64,000 nt of DNA from Lachnospiraceae bacterium (GCA_017461725.1 JAFTXG010000018.1:62001-126000); one strand, 5' to 3'; positions 27,139-36,021 are shown, numbered from the stretch's first letter. Notes: generated by a model not told the origin, from the letters alone. Numbers and translations are program-made.

Positions 27139-27175
27139 ATTCCTCAAAATAATCCCATAGCGGAGGGTATCATCA

Positions 27176-28270
27176 ATGGAAAATTATATCAATGTTGATC
27201 AGAATATGCTGGTGAGTGCATCAATAGAGGGCGTACAGGTGGAGTGGCACGATGTACGGAAAGCACCGTTTGTGATTTATGGCCTTTATGAGCCGGAGAC
27301 GGAACCGTTTTTCCACCGCCTGCCCATGGACATCGGAGAGGCGACCAGCCCGGGCGTGGATAAGCTGCAGCGGGAGTGTGCCGGAGGGCGAGTACGATTT
27401 TCTACGGATTCTCCGTACATTGCAGTGCGGGCGAAGTACCGTGCGGTAGGGCGTTCCTCACACCTGACCCTGGTATCCACCTCCGGTTTTGATTTATATA
27501 TCGATGGGGAGTATGGCAGCCGCTACGTGAAGGAATTCCGGATGCCTTATGACATGGTGGACAGCTATGAGCAGATCGTTCATCTGGACACGGAGGTTTT
27601 CCGCTCATTCACGATAAATATGCCGGTGCATGCGTGCGTGGAGTCAATGGAGATCGGTCTGAAACCCGGCGCAAAACTGAGCGAAGGACAGAAATATCGC
27701 GATATTGAGCCGGTGGTGATCTACGGCTCATCCATCGTTCACGGAACTGCAGCCAGCCGCCCGGGCAATATTTATCCGTCGGTGCTTACGCGGATGCTGA
27801 ATGTGGATGTCAAAAATCTGGGCTTTTCCGGGAAGGCACTGGGAGAGACAGTTCTGGTTCAGTGGATGGCGGAGCAGCCCATGAGTGTGTTTGTCTGCGA
27901 CTATGATCACAATGCGCCGACAGTGGAGCATCTGGAGGCGACCCACTATCCGATGTACGAGATCATCCGCGAGAAAAATCCCGATATCCCTTACATCATG
28001 ATCACCCGCCCTAATTATTGGACGTCCCCCCGCATTCAGCCGGAGGTGCTGAAGCGCCGTGACGTAGTGATGGCCTCCTATCTGAAGGCGCGCCAGGCGG
28101 GAGATGAGAATGTGTATTTTATTGATGGAATGAGCTTCTTCAACGGTGAGCATCAGTATGAATACACGCTGGACGGTGTTCATCCCAACGATGCCGGTTT
28201 CCTTCGCATGGCAGACAGTATCGGAATGGTGATCCGCCATGTGCTGGAGAAGGCTGGAGAAAAAAAGTAA
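27176..28270 (+). CDS. SGNH/GDSL esterase with GxDLY N-terminal domain
   Basis: This 364-residue protein has two parts. Residues ~1-170 form a beta-rich module with GFDLYIDG, matching the G-x-D-L-Y motif that names that domain. Residues ~180-364 form an SGNH hydrolase with the serine block VIYGSSIVHG and the catalytic Asp/His block DGVHPNDAG. Such enzymes usually remove acetyl or other acyl groups from sugars. No signal peptide is present, so it acts in the cytoplasm, presumably after uptake. It has its own promoter and lies last in the island. Confidence 0.85.
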   Translation: MENYINVDQNMLVSASIEGVQVEWHDVRKAPFVIYGLYEPETEPFFHRLPMDIGEATSPGVDKLQRECAGGRVRFSTDSPYIAVRAKYRAVGRSSHLTLVSTSGFDLYIDGEYGSRYVKEFRMPYDMVDSYEQIVHLDTEVFRSFTINMPVHACVESMEIGLKPGAKLSEGQKYRDIEPVVIYGSSIVHGTAASRPGNIYPSVLTRMLNVDVKNLGFSGKALGETVLVQWMAEQPMSVFVCDYDHNAPTVEHLEATHYPMYEIIREKNPDIPYIMITRPNYWTSPRIQPEVLKRRDVVMASYLKARQAGDENVYFIDGMSFFNGEHQYEYTLDGVHPNDAGFLRMADSIGMVIRHVLEKAGEKK

Positions 28271-28323
28271 ATCTGATCGGGAGTTGAACGGATAATTTCA
28301 GAAGATGACCGATCATTTCCGGG

Positions 28324-28455
28324 TTGCATCGCAGTGAGAAATGTGATATAGTAAACTTACCGGGAAGCCAGAGCGGCTACCCCGGTGTTACCTGTAGTAA
28401 CACAGTAACAGCATTTAGCCGTCACTAGTGGTGGTAGTGGCGGCTGTTACTTTTT
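28324..28455 (+). ncRNA. Candidate antitoxin RNA convergent with the small toxin gene
   Basis: A sigma-A promoter, TTGCAT (28324-28329), 17 nt, TATAGT (28347-28352), predicts a transcript from about 28359. It would contain the hairpin GTGTTAC/GTAACAC (28385-28403) and end at a strong terminator: GTAACAG...AGCCGTCACTA paired with TAGTGGCGGCTGTTAC, then TTTTT at 28451-28455. Its last nine bases overlap the 3' end of the toxin gene on the other strand, the usual layout of type I antitoxins. Confidence 0.6.
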
Positions 28456-28539
28456 CTCCCGAAAGATCTTATAGCAAAGACTTACGAGAGCAACAATGAA
28501 GAGACAAAACTGAAACAGGTCAGGATATGTAACGTTCAT
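28447..28539 (-). CDS. Holin-like type I toxin peptide, 30 aa
   Basis: This gene, too short for routine calling, encodes 30 residues: a polar start MNVTYPDLFQF, one hydrophobic helix CLFIVALVSLCY, and a basic tail KIFREKK. This is the layout of the small 'putative holin-like toxin' peptides of Firmicutes, which depolarise the membrane when overproduced. The ribosome-binding site GGAGGG lies six bases from the ATG, and a good promoter lies 88 nt upstream. In the leader, GGAGGGA...TCCCTCC (28559-28580 region) could alternatively mask that site. The convergent RNA would act as antitoxin. Confidence 0.7.
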   Translation of the reverse strand: MNVTYPDLFQFCLFIVALVSLCYKIFREKK

Positions 28540-28626
28540 TGGCATCCCTCCTTTCTTTCGTCTGGAGGGACAAGTATCCCTCCGCAAAAGAGGGGGAGCC
28601 GCCTGGCTCCGGTTTCCCGGACCTAA

Positions 28627-28655
28627 ATCATAGCACAGTTAAGTATTATTTACAA
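28627..28655 (-). promoter_or_regulatory. Promoter of the toxin gene
   Basis: On the minus strand: TTGTAA (28650-28655), 17-nt spacer, TATGAT (28627-28632). The predicted leader is about 80 nt and strongly structured, with GGAGCC/GGCTCC and GGAGGGA/TCCCTCC stems ahead of the ribosome-binding site. Confidence 0.6.
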
Positions 28656-28663
28656 CCTGCAAA

Positions 28664-28713
28664 AATGATCCCCCCAAAATCCACACGGATAGTGTGAGTC
28701 TGGGGGGATTATT
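28664..28713. terminator. Long hairpin between the toxin locus and nth
   Basis: AATGATCCCCCC (28664-28675) pairs with GGGGGGATTATT (28702-28713) with one mismatch, enclosing a CCACAC/GTGTG inner stem. It lies upstream of the toxin promoter and could insulate it. The T run is poor, so termination is not certain. Confidence 0.5.
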
Positions 28714-28817
28714 GTTCAAATAGTGTGGGTTTTGCGAGTGCATAATGAGTCATGATTCCTCAAATTGAAAGAGTTCTTCAACTTGGACAGAAGATATCCG
28801 TACCTGACACCCCTTGG

Positions 28818-28846
28818 TTTACAAGCGAGAAAAGTTGTGATATGAT
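28818..28846 (+). promoter_or_regulatory. Promoter of nth
   Basis: TTTACA (28818-28823), 17-nt spacer, TATGAT (28841-28846), 75 nt upstream of the start codon. Confidence 0.6.
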
Positions 28847-28920
28847 ATTCTGGAAACAATAAGCAGAACAGAAACGAGAGTTACACTGCGAAATTAATGA
28901 ATATATACAGGAGGTTTTTC

Positions 28921-29562
28921 ATGACCAAACAGGAACTTGCCCTGGAAACCATAAAACGATTGAAAGCAGAATACCCCGATACCGACTGTACGCTGGAATA
29001 TGACCAGGCCTGGAAGCTGTTGGTCAGTGTGCGACTGGCCGCGCAGTGCACCGACGCGCGGGTGAATGTGGTGGTGGAGAAGCTGTTTGCCGACTATCCC
29101 AGCATCGAGGCGCTGGCGGCAGCGGAGCCGGAGGAAATCGAGCGGTATGTGCGCCCCTGCGGTCTGGGAAACAGCAAGGCCAGAGATATCAGTGCCTGCA
29201 TGCGGATGCTGCGGGATGTGTACGACGGTAAGGTTCCTGACAGCTTTGATGAGCTGATGAAGCTGCCCGGCGTTGGCCGCAAGAGTGCGAACCTGATTAT
29301 GGGCGACGTATTCGGAAAGCCCGCCATCGTGACCGATACCCACTGTATCCGTCTGGTGAACCGCATCGGTCTGGTGGATGATGTGAAGGACCCGAAGAAA
29401 GTGGAGATGGCCCTGTGGAAGCTGATTCCGCCGGAGGAGGGCAACGACTTCTGCCACCGTCTGGTGGATCACGGGCGCGCGGTGTGCACGGCGCGGACGA
29501 AGCCCTATTGCGACAAGTGCTGTCTGGCGGATATCTGCCGGATGAATGCGCAGGAAAAGTAA
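28921..29562 (+). CDS. nth: Endonuclease III
   Basis: This 213-residue bifunctional DNA glycosylase/AP lyase removes oxidised pyrimidines. It has the helix-hairpin-helix LPGVGRKSANLI with the catalytic lysine, the active-site aspartate in VTDTHCIRL, and the C-terminal [4Fe-4S] cysteines in CTARTKPYCDKCCLADIC. The first spacing is seven residues where E. coli Nth has six; this is a small departure that should still permit a cluster. I chose the ATG at 28921 because AGGAGG precedes it; an ATG at 28897 does not have one. Confidence 0.93.
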   Translation: MTKQELALETIKRLKAEYPDTDCTLEYDQAWKLLVSVRLAAQCTDARVNVVVEKLFADYPSIEALAAAEPEEIERYVRPCGLGNSKARDISACMRMLRDVYDGKVPDSFDELMKLPGVGRKSANLIMGDVFGKPAIVTDTHCIRLVNRIGLVDDVKDPKKVEMALWKLIPPEEGNDFCHRLVDHGRAVCTARTKPYCDKCCLADICRMNAQEK

Positions 29563-29631
29563 AATAAATAGAGCTGTGAGCATCGGATAGTGAGTGCAGC
29601 GGTGACAACAGCGGAATGGGAGATAAAGATT

Positions 29632-31338
29632 ATGGTAAAGTTTTCAGAGATGAAGTACACGCGCCCCGACGTGGAGGCGTTCAAGGCAGCGCTCAGTGAG
29701 CTGGCTGACCAGCTGGTGGCTGCGAAGTCCTTCGAGGAGGCCGAGGCAGCTTTTCTCAAGTCCGAGGAGTTGAGTGCGGAGTTTGATACTATGAGTACCA
29801 TTGCCAACATTCGCCACGATATCAATACCAACGACGAATTTTACAAGGCGGAGGTGGAGTTCTGGGATGCGGCAGGTCCCGAGTGCAGTGAAGTGGGGCA
29901 GAAGTTTGCACAGGCCCTGTTCAACACCCCTTTCCGGGCAGAATTTTCCGAGAAGTATTCTCCGCTTTTGTTCACCAACACCGAGATCGAGCTGCGCACC
30001 TTCAAGCCGGAGATGGTTGAGGATCTGAAGCGGGAGAATGAGCTGTCCACCGAGTACAGCCAGCTGAAGGCCTCCGCACAGATCGAGTTCGACGGCGAAC
30101 TGCGCACCCTCTCCCAGATGACCCCTTACACCTCCTCCGCCGATGACGAGGTGAGACTGGCGGCGTGGAAGGCGGTGGATGCGTTTTACACAAGCCACGC
30201 CGAGGATTGGGATCGGATTTATGATGAGCTGACCGGGCTTCGCACCAAGCTGGGAAGGATTTTAGGCTATGACAACTATGTGCCCCTGGGCTATGACCGC
30301 ATGGGCAGAAACTGCTACACCAAGGACGATGTGGAGGGCTTCCGCCAGGCAGTCGTGAAGTATGTGGTTCCACTGGCTGACCGTCTGCGCCGCGCACAGG
30401 CGAAGCGTCTCGGCGTGGAGTATCCCATGAGCTACGCCGATGAGGCGCTGGCATTCCGCAGCGGCAATCCCCGCCCTCAGGGAAGCGCGCAGGATATTCT
30501 GGATCACGGCCGCAAGATGTATCACGAGATGTCCCCGGAGACCGCGGAGTTTATCGATGTCATGATGGACAATGGACTGATGGACGTGCTGTCCACCAAG
30601 GGCAAGGCCGGCGGCGGATATTGTACCTCCCTGCCCACCTACAAGGTGCCCTTTATCTTTGCAAACTTCAACGGAACCCAGGGCGACGTGGAGGTCATCA
30701 CCCACGAGGCCGGTCATGCGTTCCAGAACTATTGCTGCAGAGATATCATTCCCGGCAGCATGCAGTGGCCGTCCATGGAGTCCTGCGAGATCCATTCCAT
30801 GAGCATGGAGTTCTTCGCATGGCCCTGGTCGGAGGGCTTCTTCGGACCGGACACCGACAAGTTCCTGTACTCCCATCTGGCAGGTGCGCTGACCTTCATT
30901 CCTTACGGAACCATGGTCGACCACTTCCAGCATGTTGTATTTGAAAATCCGGATCTGACTCCCGCTGAGCGTAATGAGGAGTGGGCGAAGCTGTCAAAGA
31001 TCTACATGCCCTGGCTGCGTCTGGACGGCGAGCTGCCCTTCTACGGCGGCGGACGCGCATGGCAGCGTCAGAGCCACATTTATCAGTCACCGTTCTATTA
31101 TATTGACTATTGTCTGGCACAGACCGTGGCGCTCCAGTTCTGGTCCTACATGCAGAAGGACAGACAGGCGGCGTGGGATGCCTATATGAAGCTGGTTTAT
31201 CCCGGCGGAACCAAGACCTTCCGCGGACTGTTGGAGGCTGCCGGTATGAAGGCGCCTTTCGATGAGGAAGTGCTGAGGGAAGTGTGCGAGACGGCTGCGA
31301 AGTGGCTGGATGAGTTTGATGAGGGGAAGTTGGTATAA
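29632..31338 (+). CDS. pepF: M3-family oligoendopeptidase
   Basis: This 568-residue cytoplasmic zinc peptidase has the HExxH motif in VITHEAGHAF (His358, Glu359, His362), with the third ligand in the following ESCEIHSMS helix. The length and the absence of a longer N-terminal domain match the roughly 560-residue M3 oligoendopeptidase subgroup in Clostridia. It would degrade short peptides. I start it at 29632 after GGGAGAT; an upstream in-frame ATG at 29590 has no site. The gene lies 69 nt from nth without an obvious promoter, so they may be co-transcribed. Confidence 0.9.
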   Translation: MVKFSEMKYTRPDVEAFKAALSELADQLVAAKSFEEAEAAFLKSEELSAEFDTMSTIANIRHDINTNDEFYKAEVEFWDAAGPECSEVGQKFAQALFNTPFRAEFSEKYSPLLFTNTEIELRTFKPEMVEDLKRENELSTEYSQLKASAQIEFDGELRTLSQMTPYTSSADDEVRLAAWKAVDAFYTSHAEDWDRIYDELTGLRTKLGRILGYDNYVPLGYDRMGRNCYTKDDVEGFRQAVVKYVVPLADRLRRAQAKRLGVEYPMSYADEALAFRSGNPRPQGSAQDILDHGRKMYHEMSPETAEFIDVMMDNGLMDVLSTKGKAGGGYCTSLPTYKVPFIFANFNGTQGDVEVITHEAGHAFQNYCCRDIIPGSMQWPSMESCEIHSMSMEFFAWPWSEGFFGPDTDKFLYSHLAGALTFIPYGTMVDHFQHVVFENPDLTPAERNEEWAKLSKIYMPWLRLDGELPFYGGGRAWQRQSHIYQSPFYYIDYCLAQTVALQFWSYMQKDRQAAWDAYMKLVYPGGTKTFRGLLEAAGMKAPFDEEVLREVCETAAKWLDEFDEGKLV

Positions 31339-31348
31339 AAAGATTGAG

Positions 31349-31374
31349 CAGGGGATGTTGAGAGGCATCCCCTG
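31349..31374 (+). terminator. Hairpin after the oligopeptidase gene
   Basis: CAGGGGATG pairs perfectly with CATCCCCTG across an 8-nt loop. Only TTTGGG follows, so it is a weak intrinsic terminator at best. Confidence 0.5.
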
Positions 31375-31440
31375 TTTGGGTATGAAGGGATAGAGTAAAG
31401 CCTGATAATGGGAAAATGGCATATAAACTGATAAATAGCA

Positions 31441-31470
31441 TTGATGTTGTTGCTGGGTACGTGATATAAT
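31441..31470 (+). promoter_or_regulatory. Promoter of the Fic gene
   Basis: TTGATG (31441-31446), 18-nt spacer, TATAAT (31465-31470). The predicted start of transcription lies just before 31480, which makes the ATG at 31547 the likely start codon. Confidence 0.6.
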
Positions 31471-31546
31471 GTAATTGAGTTAACATGATCGAATGCGTAA
31501 AATGATTTCAGAATCAGGTATTAAAGCATGGAAACGAGGTGTGGTT

Positions 31547-32629
31547 ATGTCAACGGAAAAGAACTGGCAATTTGAGCTTGGAGAATATATCAAACAGGGT
31601 GAACCCGGACAAATTGAAAAGAGTGAAGCATGGCAGACTGCAATCGGCCTGCAAGAGGTAGATGGTTTGAAAACCTCTGCATATTTGCTTGATACTGCCA
31701 AGGAGCATATTGAGGGAAAAATCAGCATTGATGAAGCGCAGAAGCGTATTCAGTGCTACTATGAGCAGCGTACTGATCGTACTGGAATAGAGAATGATAC
31801 CAAGGAAGCGGATATTGTATCGACAAGAATTGCAAAATTGTTAGGCGAGAAAACATTCCAGTTTTCGCCGGTAGAATGGATGAACATTCACCGCAGATTA
31901 TTTGAAGGTGTGTTTGAACATGCTGGTCAGATTCGACAGTACAATATCACAAAGAAAGAATGGGTGCTGAAAGGCGATACCGTCACCTATGCGGCATGGA
32001 ACAGTATCAGAGATACACTTGATTACGATTTTGCGACAGAAAAACAGTTTTCTTATGAGGGGTTGTCTGTGGAGGCGGCCGTAAAGCATCTGACAAAGTT
32101 TGCGTCTGATATCTGGCAGATTCACCCTTTTTGCGAAGGCAATACCAGGGCAACTGCAGTGTTTTTGATTAAGTACATCAAAACATTCGGTTTCCGTGTG
32201 AATAATGATGCTTTTGAGAAGAACTCCTGGTACTTCCGCAATGCATTGGTGAGAGCAAACTACTATGATCTGCAAAACGGTGTTCTTGCTACAACGAAGT
32301 ATTTGGAAATGTTCTTCAGCAATCTGATTTTAGGGACAGATTATGAGTTGAAGAATAGATATATGCACGTGGATTATATGGCTGATAATTCTCAAAGTGT
32401 CAATCCTAAAGTTCCAAAGTCTCAATTTGACACTTTGGAATGCACTTTAGAGGAACTGGCGATTTTGGAGCTGATTTCAAAGAATCCATTCATCAAACAG
32501 AAGGAATTGGTCAAAGAAACTGGAAAATCTCTCAGCACTGTAAAGCGAATCATGGAATCTTTACAGAAAAAAGAATATATCCGAAGAGTGGACGGAAAGA
32601 GATACGGTAAGTGGGAGGTATTAATTTAA
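31547..32629 (+). CDS. Fic-domain protein with C-terminal winged helix
   Basis: This 360-residue protein has the Fic motif HPFCEGNTRATA starting at His193. The catalytic histidine and the G-N pair are present, but the final arginine of the usual H-x-F-x-x-G-N-x-R-x-x-R is alanine. The Fic fold spans about residues 95-260. The C-terminal ~75 residues (KQKELVKETGKSLSTVKRIM) form a winged helix-turn-helix, as in many chromosomal Fic proteins that may sense or modify DNA-bound targets. Fic enzymes usually transfer AMP to hydroxyl side chains. No toxin-antitoxin partner is adjacent. I favour the ATG at 31547 over 31493. Confidence 0.82.
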   Translation: MSTEKNWQFELGEYIKQGEPGQIEKSEAWQTAIGLQEVDGLKTSAYLLDTAKEHIEGKISIDEAQKRIQCYYEQRTDRTGIENDTKEADIVSTRIAKLLGEKTFQFSPVEWMNIHRRLFEGVFEHAGQIRQYNITKKEWVLKGDTVTYAAWNSIRDTLDYDFATEKQFSYEGLSVEAAVKHLTKFASDIWQIHPFCEGNTRATAVFLIKYIKTFGFRVNNDAFEKNSWYFRNALVRANYYDLQNGVLATTKYLEMFFSNLILGTDYELKNRYMHVDYMADNSQSVNPKVPKSQFDTLECTLEELAILELISKNPFIKQKELVKETGKSLSTVKRIMESLQKKEYIRRVDGKRYGKWEVLI

Positions 32630-32675
32630 TCTATAAATACAGATGACAATGAATCAGGAAACGGAGCAAAAAACT

Positions 32676-34304
32676 ATGCAAAAACACTGGTGGCAAAACG
32701 GCATCGTCTATCAGATCTACCCCCGCTCTTTCTGTGACAGTAACGGGGACGGTATCGGCGATATTCCCGGCATTATTTCCAAACTTGATTACCTGAAAGA
32801 TTTGGGTGTGGATATTCTCTGGCTCAGCCCCGTCTATCCCAGCCCCAACTGCGACAACGGCTACGATATCTCCGATTACTGCGGTATTCACCCGGATTTC
32901 GGCACCATGGAGGACATGGATCGGCTGATCGCCGAGGCGAAGACCCGCGGCATCCGCATTATCATGGACCTGGTCATCAATCACACCTCCGACGAGCACC
33001 CCTGGTTTCAGAAGGCACTGGCAGGAGATGAGACCTACCGGGACTACTATTATTTCCGCAAGGGCAGGGATGGAAAGGCGCCCAGCAACTGGGGATCCTT
33101 TTTTGCCGGGGATGTATGGGAGCCGGTGGGCGACGACGAGTACTACCTCCACCTGTTCGCGAAAAAACAGCCGGATCTGAACTGGCACAATCCGAAGGTC
33201 TACGACGAGGTCTGCGATATTCTTCGGTTCTGGCTGGACAAGGGCATCGCCGGATTCCGCTGTGATGTCATCAATATTATTTACAAGAATACCCTGGAGG
33301 ACGGAAAAAAGCAGCTGGCGCTGACCGGCATCGAGCACTATCTGTCCACCGAGGGTAACCATGATATTCTGCGCAGACTGAGAAGGGATGTGCTGAGTAA
33401 GTATGATTGCTTCACCGTGGGTGAGACCGTCATGGTGGACACCCAGATGGCCCGCGACCTCTGCAACCGCGACCGCGGCGAGCTGGATATGGTGTTTGGC
33501 TTTGAGCACATGGAGTGCGACCAGATCGGCGTGAAATGGTTCAAGGTGCCTTACCGCCCGGAGAAGCTGATCGAGCGTCTGGATCGATGGCAGCGGGAGA
33601 TCGAGTGGACGGCCAATTATCTCGAGAACCACGATCAGCCCCGCTCTGTCAGCCGTTTTGGCGACGAGGGCGAGCTCCGCGAGGCCAGTGCCAAGATGCT
33701 GGGCGGACTGAATCTCTGCCTGCGCGGAACGGCATATATCTATGAGGGGCAGGAGATCGGTATGACCAACTATCCTTTCCGGAGTCTTGACGATATCGAG
33801 GATGTGGAGAGCCATACGGTCAATGAGACCGCCAAGAAAATGGGGCTCTGGTCCAGCCTTCGCTGGAGTCTGATCCGAAAGACCAGCCGCGATCATGCCA
33901 GAACACCCATGCAGTGGACCGGCGGTGAGCATGGAGGCTTCACCACAGGAAAGCCCTGGCTGGCGGCAAATCCCAACTGCAAGACCATCAATGTGGCTGC
34001 AGAGGAGAAAAACTCAGACGGCATTTTGGCGTTTTATAAAGAAATGATTCGCATAAGAAAGTCGAACGATGCACTTCAGTGGGGAGATTACAGAAAAATT
34101 TCCTCGCCGAAGGACGTGTACATATTTGAGCGTGAGACGGAGAATGAGAAAGTCACCGTGATCTGCAACATGGGAAAGAAGGAGCGGAAGATCCAGCCGG
34201 TGGACGGAAAGGTGCTGATCGGAAACTATGGCGCATGTGGAGCTGTGAATGGGCAGACGCTGAAGCCGTATGAGTTCCGGGTGGTGAGAAATTCCGGAAG
34301 ATAA
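32676..34304 (+). CDS. GH13 alpha-glucosidase (oligo-1,6-glucosidase type)
   Basis: This 542-residue cytoplasmic enzyme hydrolyses alpha-glucosidic bonds of short oligosaccharides. The GH13 conserved regions are present: LVINHTSDEHPWF, GFRCDVIN with nucleophile Asp197, FTVGETVMV with acid/base Glu250, and ENHDQPRS with Asp320. The QIYPRSFCDSNGDGIGD start and the C-terminal beta-sandwich are those of the subfamily that includes MalL and trehalose-6-phosphate hydrolase. No signal peptide is seen. The start is uncertain; 32676 follows GGAG, earlier ATGs at 32643 and 32649 do not. The sugar symporter downstream is a likely partner. Confidence 0.88.
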   Translation: MQKHWWQNGIVYQIYPRSFCDSNGDGIGDIPGIISKLDYLKDLGVDILWLSPVYPSPNCDNGYDISDYCGIHPDFGTMEDMDRLIAEAKTRGIRIIMDLVINHTSDEHPWFQKALAGDETYRDYYYFRKGRDGKAPSNWGSFFAGDVWEPVGDDEYYLHLFAKKQPDLNWHNPKVYDEVCDILRFWLDKGIAGFRCDVINIIYKNTLEDGKKQLALTGIEHYLSTEGNHDILRRLRRDVLSKYDCFTVGETVMVDTQMARDLCNRDRGELDMVFGFEHMECDQIGVKWFKVPYRPEKLIERLDRWQREIEWTANYLENHDQPRSVSRFGDEGELREASAKMLGGLNLCLRGTAYIYEGQEIGMTNYPFRSLDDIEDVESHTVNETAKKMGLWSSLRWSLIRKTSRDHARTPMQWTGGEHGGFTTGKPWLAANPNCKTINVAAEEKNSDGILAFYKEMIRIRKSNDALQWGDYRKISSPKDVYIFERETENEKVTVICNMGKKERKIQPVDGKVLIGNYGACGAVNGQTLKPYEFRVVRNSGR

Positions 34305-34454
34305 TAAAGTATCGAACTGAAAGTGCAGTTGAACTAAAAGTGCCATTGAACGGGCTGAGGCTTTTCTCGTGAGTGATCTCAGCGGCGAAAGTTCGGAAAA
34401 CCAATGGATGCACAAAACAGGAAGTATTTATTAAAAGAGAGGAACAGAGAGAAA

Positions 34455-35855
34455 ATGAAAACAGACAGGCAGGTTATCAAAAATCGCTACTGCTTCGGCC
34501 TTGGTACCATCGGACGGGACATGCTCTACAGTCTGGTCAGCATGTACCTGATCAATTACATCACCGGTGTGATCGGTGTGTCCAACAAGGGCCTGGGTAT
34601 TATCACCGCGCTGATGATGGTGTTCCGCGTGTTTGACGCGCTGAATGACCCGGTCATGGGCACCATCGTGGACAACACAAAGACCCGCTGGGGCAAGTTT
34701 AAACCCTGGATTTTGTTCGGCATGATCGCCTCCGGTATTCTGACGATTCTGCTGTTCACCGATTTCGGACTGGCGGAGGGACAGTATATCGCCCTGTTTG
34801 CGGTGGTCTACCTCTGCTGGGGTATGGCGTTCACCACCAACGATATTTCCTACTGGTCCATCATGCCAGCCCTGACCAAGGATCAGAACGAGCGCGAGCG
34901 CATCGGTTCCTTCGCCCGCATCTGTGCAAGTATCGGCATGTTCTCCGTGGTTATCCTCTACACCCAGATTCCCACGATCCTGGCACCTTTCGGCGACAAG
35001 TGCTATCTGGTATTCACTCTGATCGTGGTGGCGATTCTCTGGATTTTCCAGCTGTTCACCCTGCTCGGCGTGAAGGAGGACCGCTCCGGGCTGGCGAAGC
35101 AGGAGCACACTTCTCTGGGCGATATGGTGAAGGTGCTGTTTAAGAATGACCAGCTGATGGTGACGGCCATTGCCATGGCGCTGTTCATGATCGGCTACTG
35201 TACCACCACCTCCTTCGGTGTGTACTATTTCCGCTACGCATATCAGGACGAGAATATGTACATGGTGTTTGCCGCGGTGCTGGCGGTGGCTCAGCTGACG
35301 GCGCTCAGCCTGTTCCCGAAATTCTCCGCCAAGTGGACCCGCAAGCAGCTGTATTTCGGAGCGATGGTGGCAGTCTGTGTGGCCTACATTGTATTCTTTA
35401 TCGCGCCCTTCCAGAACATGGCGCTGATTGCGGTCTCCGGACTGATCCTGTTCTTTGCCCAGGCATTCATCCAGACCCTGATGCTGGTGTTCCTGGCGGA
35501 TACCGTGGAGTACGGCCACTGGAAGCTGGGCAAGCGCAATGAGTCCGTGACTTTTGCGGTACAGCCCTTCATCAACAAGCTGGGCGGAGCAGTGGGCTCC
35601 GGCGTGGTCGGTCTGACCCTGATCCTTTCCGGCATCAATGACATTGAGCAGCAGTACGCTGCGGCAGTCACCACCGAGGCGAAGCTGGCAGCGGCAGCGA
35701 CGGTGCAGACCTCCTCCCTGTGGATGATGAAGGTGGCCATGCTGATCTTCCCGCTGATCTGTATCGTGGTGGGATTTGTCCTGTATCAGAAAAAGTACGT
35801 GATCGATAAAGAGATGTATGATAAGATCGTGGAGGAACTGAAAGAAAGAGAGTAG
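34455..35855 (+). CDS. GPH-family glycoside:cation symporter
   Basis: This 466-residue membrane protein has about twelve transmembrane segments and the features of the glycoside-pentoside-hexuronide family: an R-D-M-L-Y-S-L start segment, the D-x-x-N-D-P loop FDALNDPVMGTIVDNT, and the RWGKFKPWIL stretch. It would import an oligosaccharide with Na+ or H+. The gene is 150 nt after the alpha-glucosidase, which would cleave the imported sugar in the cytoplasm. The start at 34455 follows AGAGGA; an upstream ATG at 34404 is not supported. Confidence 0.88.
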   Translation: MKTDRQVIKNRYCFGLGTIGRDMLYSLVSMYLINYITGVIGVSNKGLGIITALMMVFRVFDALNDPVMGTIVDNTKTRWGKFKPWILFGMIASGILTILLFTDFGLAEGQYIALFAVVYLCWGMAFTTNDISYWSIMPALTKDQNERERIGSFARICASIGMFSVVILYTQIPTILAPFGDKCYLVFTLIVVAILWIFQLFTLLGVKEDRSGLAKQEHTSLGDMVKVLFKNDQLMVTAIAMALFMIGYCTTTSFGVYYFRYAYQDENMYMVFAAVLAVAQLTALSLFPKFSAKWTRKQLYFGAMVAVCVAYIVFFIAPFQNMALIAVSGLILFFAQAFIQTLMLVFLADTVEYGHWKLGKRNESVTFAVQPFINKLGGAVGSGVVGLTLILSGINDIEQQYAAAVTTEAKLAAAATVQTSSLWMMKVAMLIFPLICIVVGFVLYQKKYVIDKEMYDKIVEELKERE

Positions 35856-35928
35856 ATCCGACACACTGACTCTCATGTAAATGCAGTATAAGTGAGTTAA
35901 GTGTCACTGACTATAAGTAAATAGTGAA

Positions 35929-36016
35929 AACTGCCACCGGGTAGTTGAATGCAGGAGCATTCGTGAGCGCATCGTTAGGTCTTGGAAGATGCGCTTGCGG
36001 ATGCTTTTTTCGGAGG
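35929..36016 (+). promoter_or_regulatory. Attenuator-like leader of pnuC
   Basis: A 17-bp terminator stem with three G-U pairs (35957-35973 with 35988-36004) is followed by TTTTTT and, directly, the pnuC ribosome-binding site GGAGG. Its 5' arm begins with GCATTC, which can instead pair with GAATGC just upstream (hairpin 35947-35962). A further hairpin AACTGCC/GGTAGTT occupies 35929-35946. Mutually exclusive terminator and anti-terminator stems next to the start codon suggest a riboswitch or similar control. I cannot match it to a named class. Confidence 0.6.
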
Positions 36017-36021
36017 TTATC

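Noticed and set aside
28447..28715. A CRISPR-like or insertion-sequence origin for the hairpins around 28.4-28.7 kb
   Set aside because: The repeats are unequal inverted stems, not regularly spaced direct repeats, and no transposase is present; the toxin-antitoxin reading explains them better.
32631..33932. A 433-codon minus-strand frame opposite the alpha-glucosidase
   Set aside because: All GH13 catalytic residues are on the plus strand, and the minus frame shows no family signature.
34431..35876. A 481-codon minus-strand frame opposite the GPH symporter
   Set aside because: Its translation is dominated by H, Q and G with no hydrophobic core, as expected for the complement of a membrane protein gene with biased codons.
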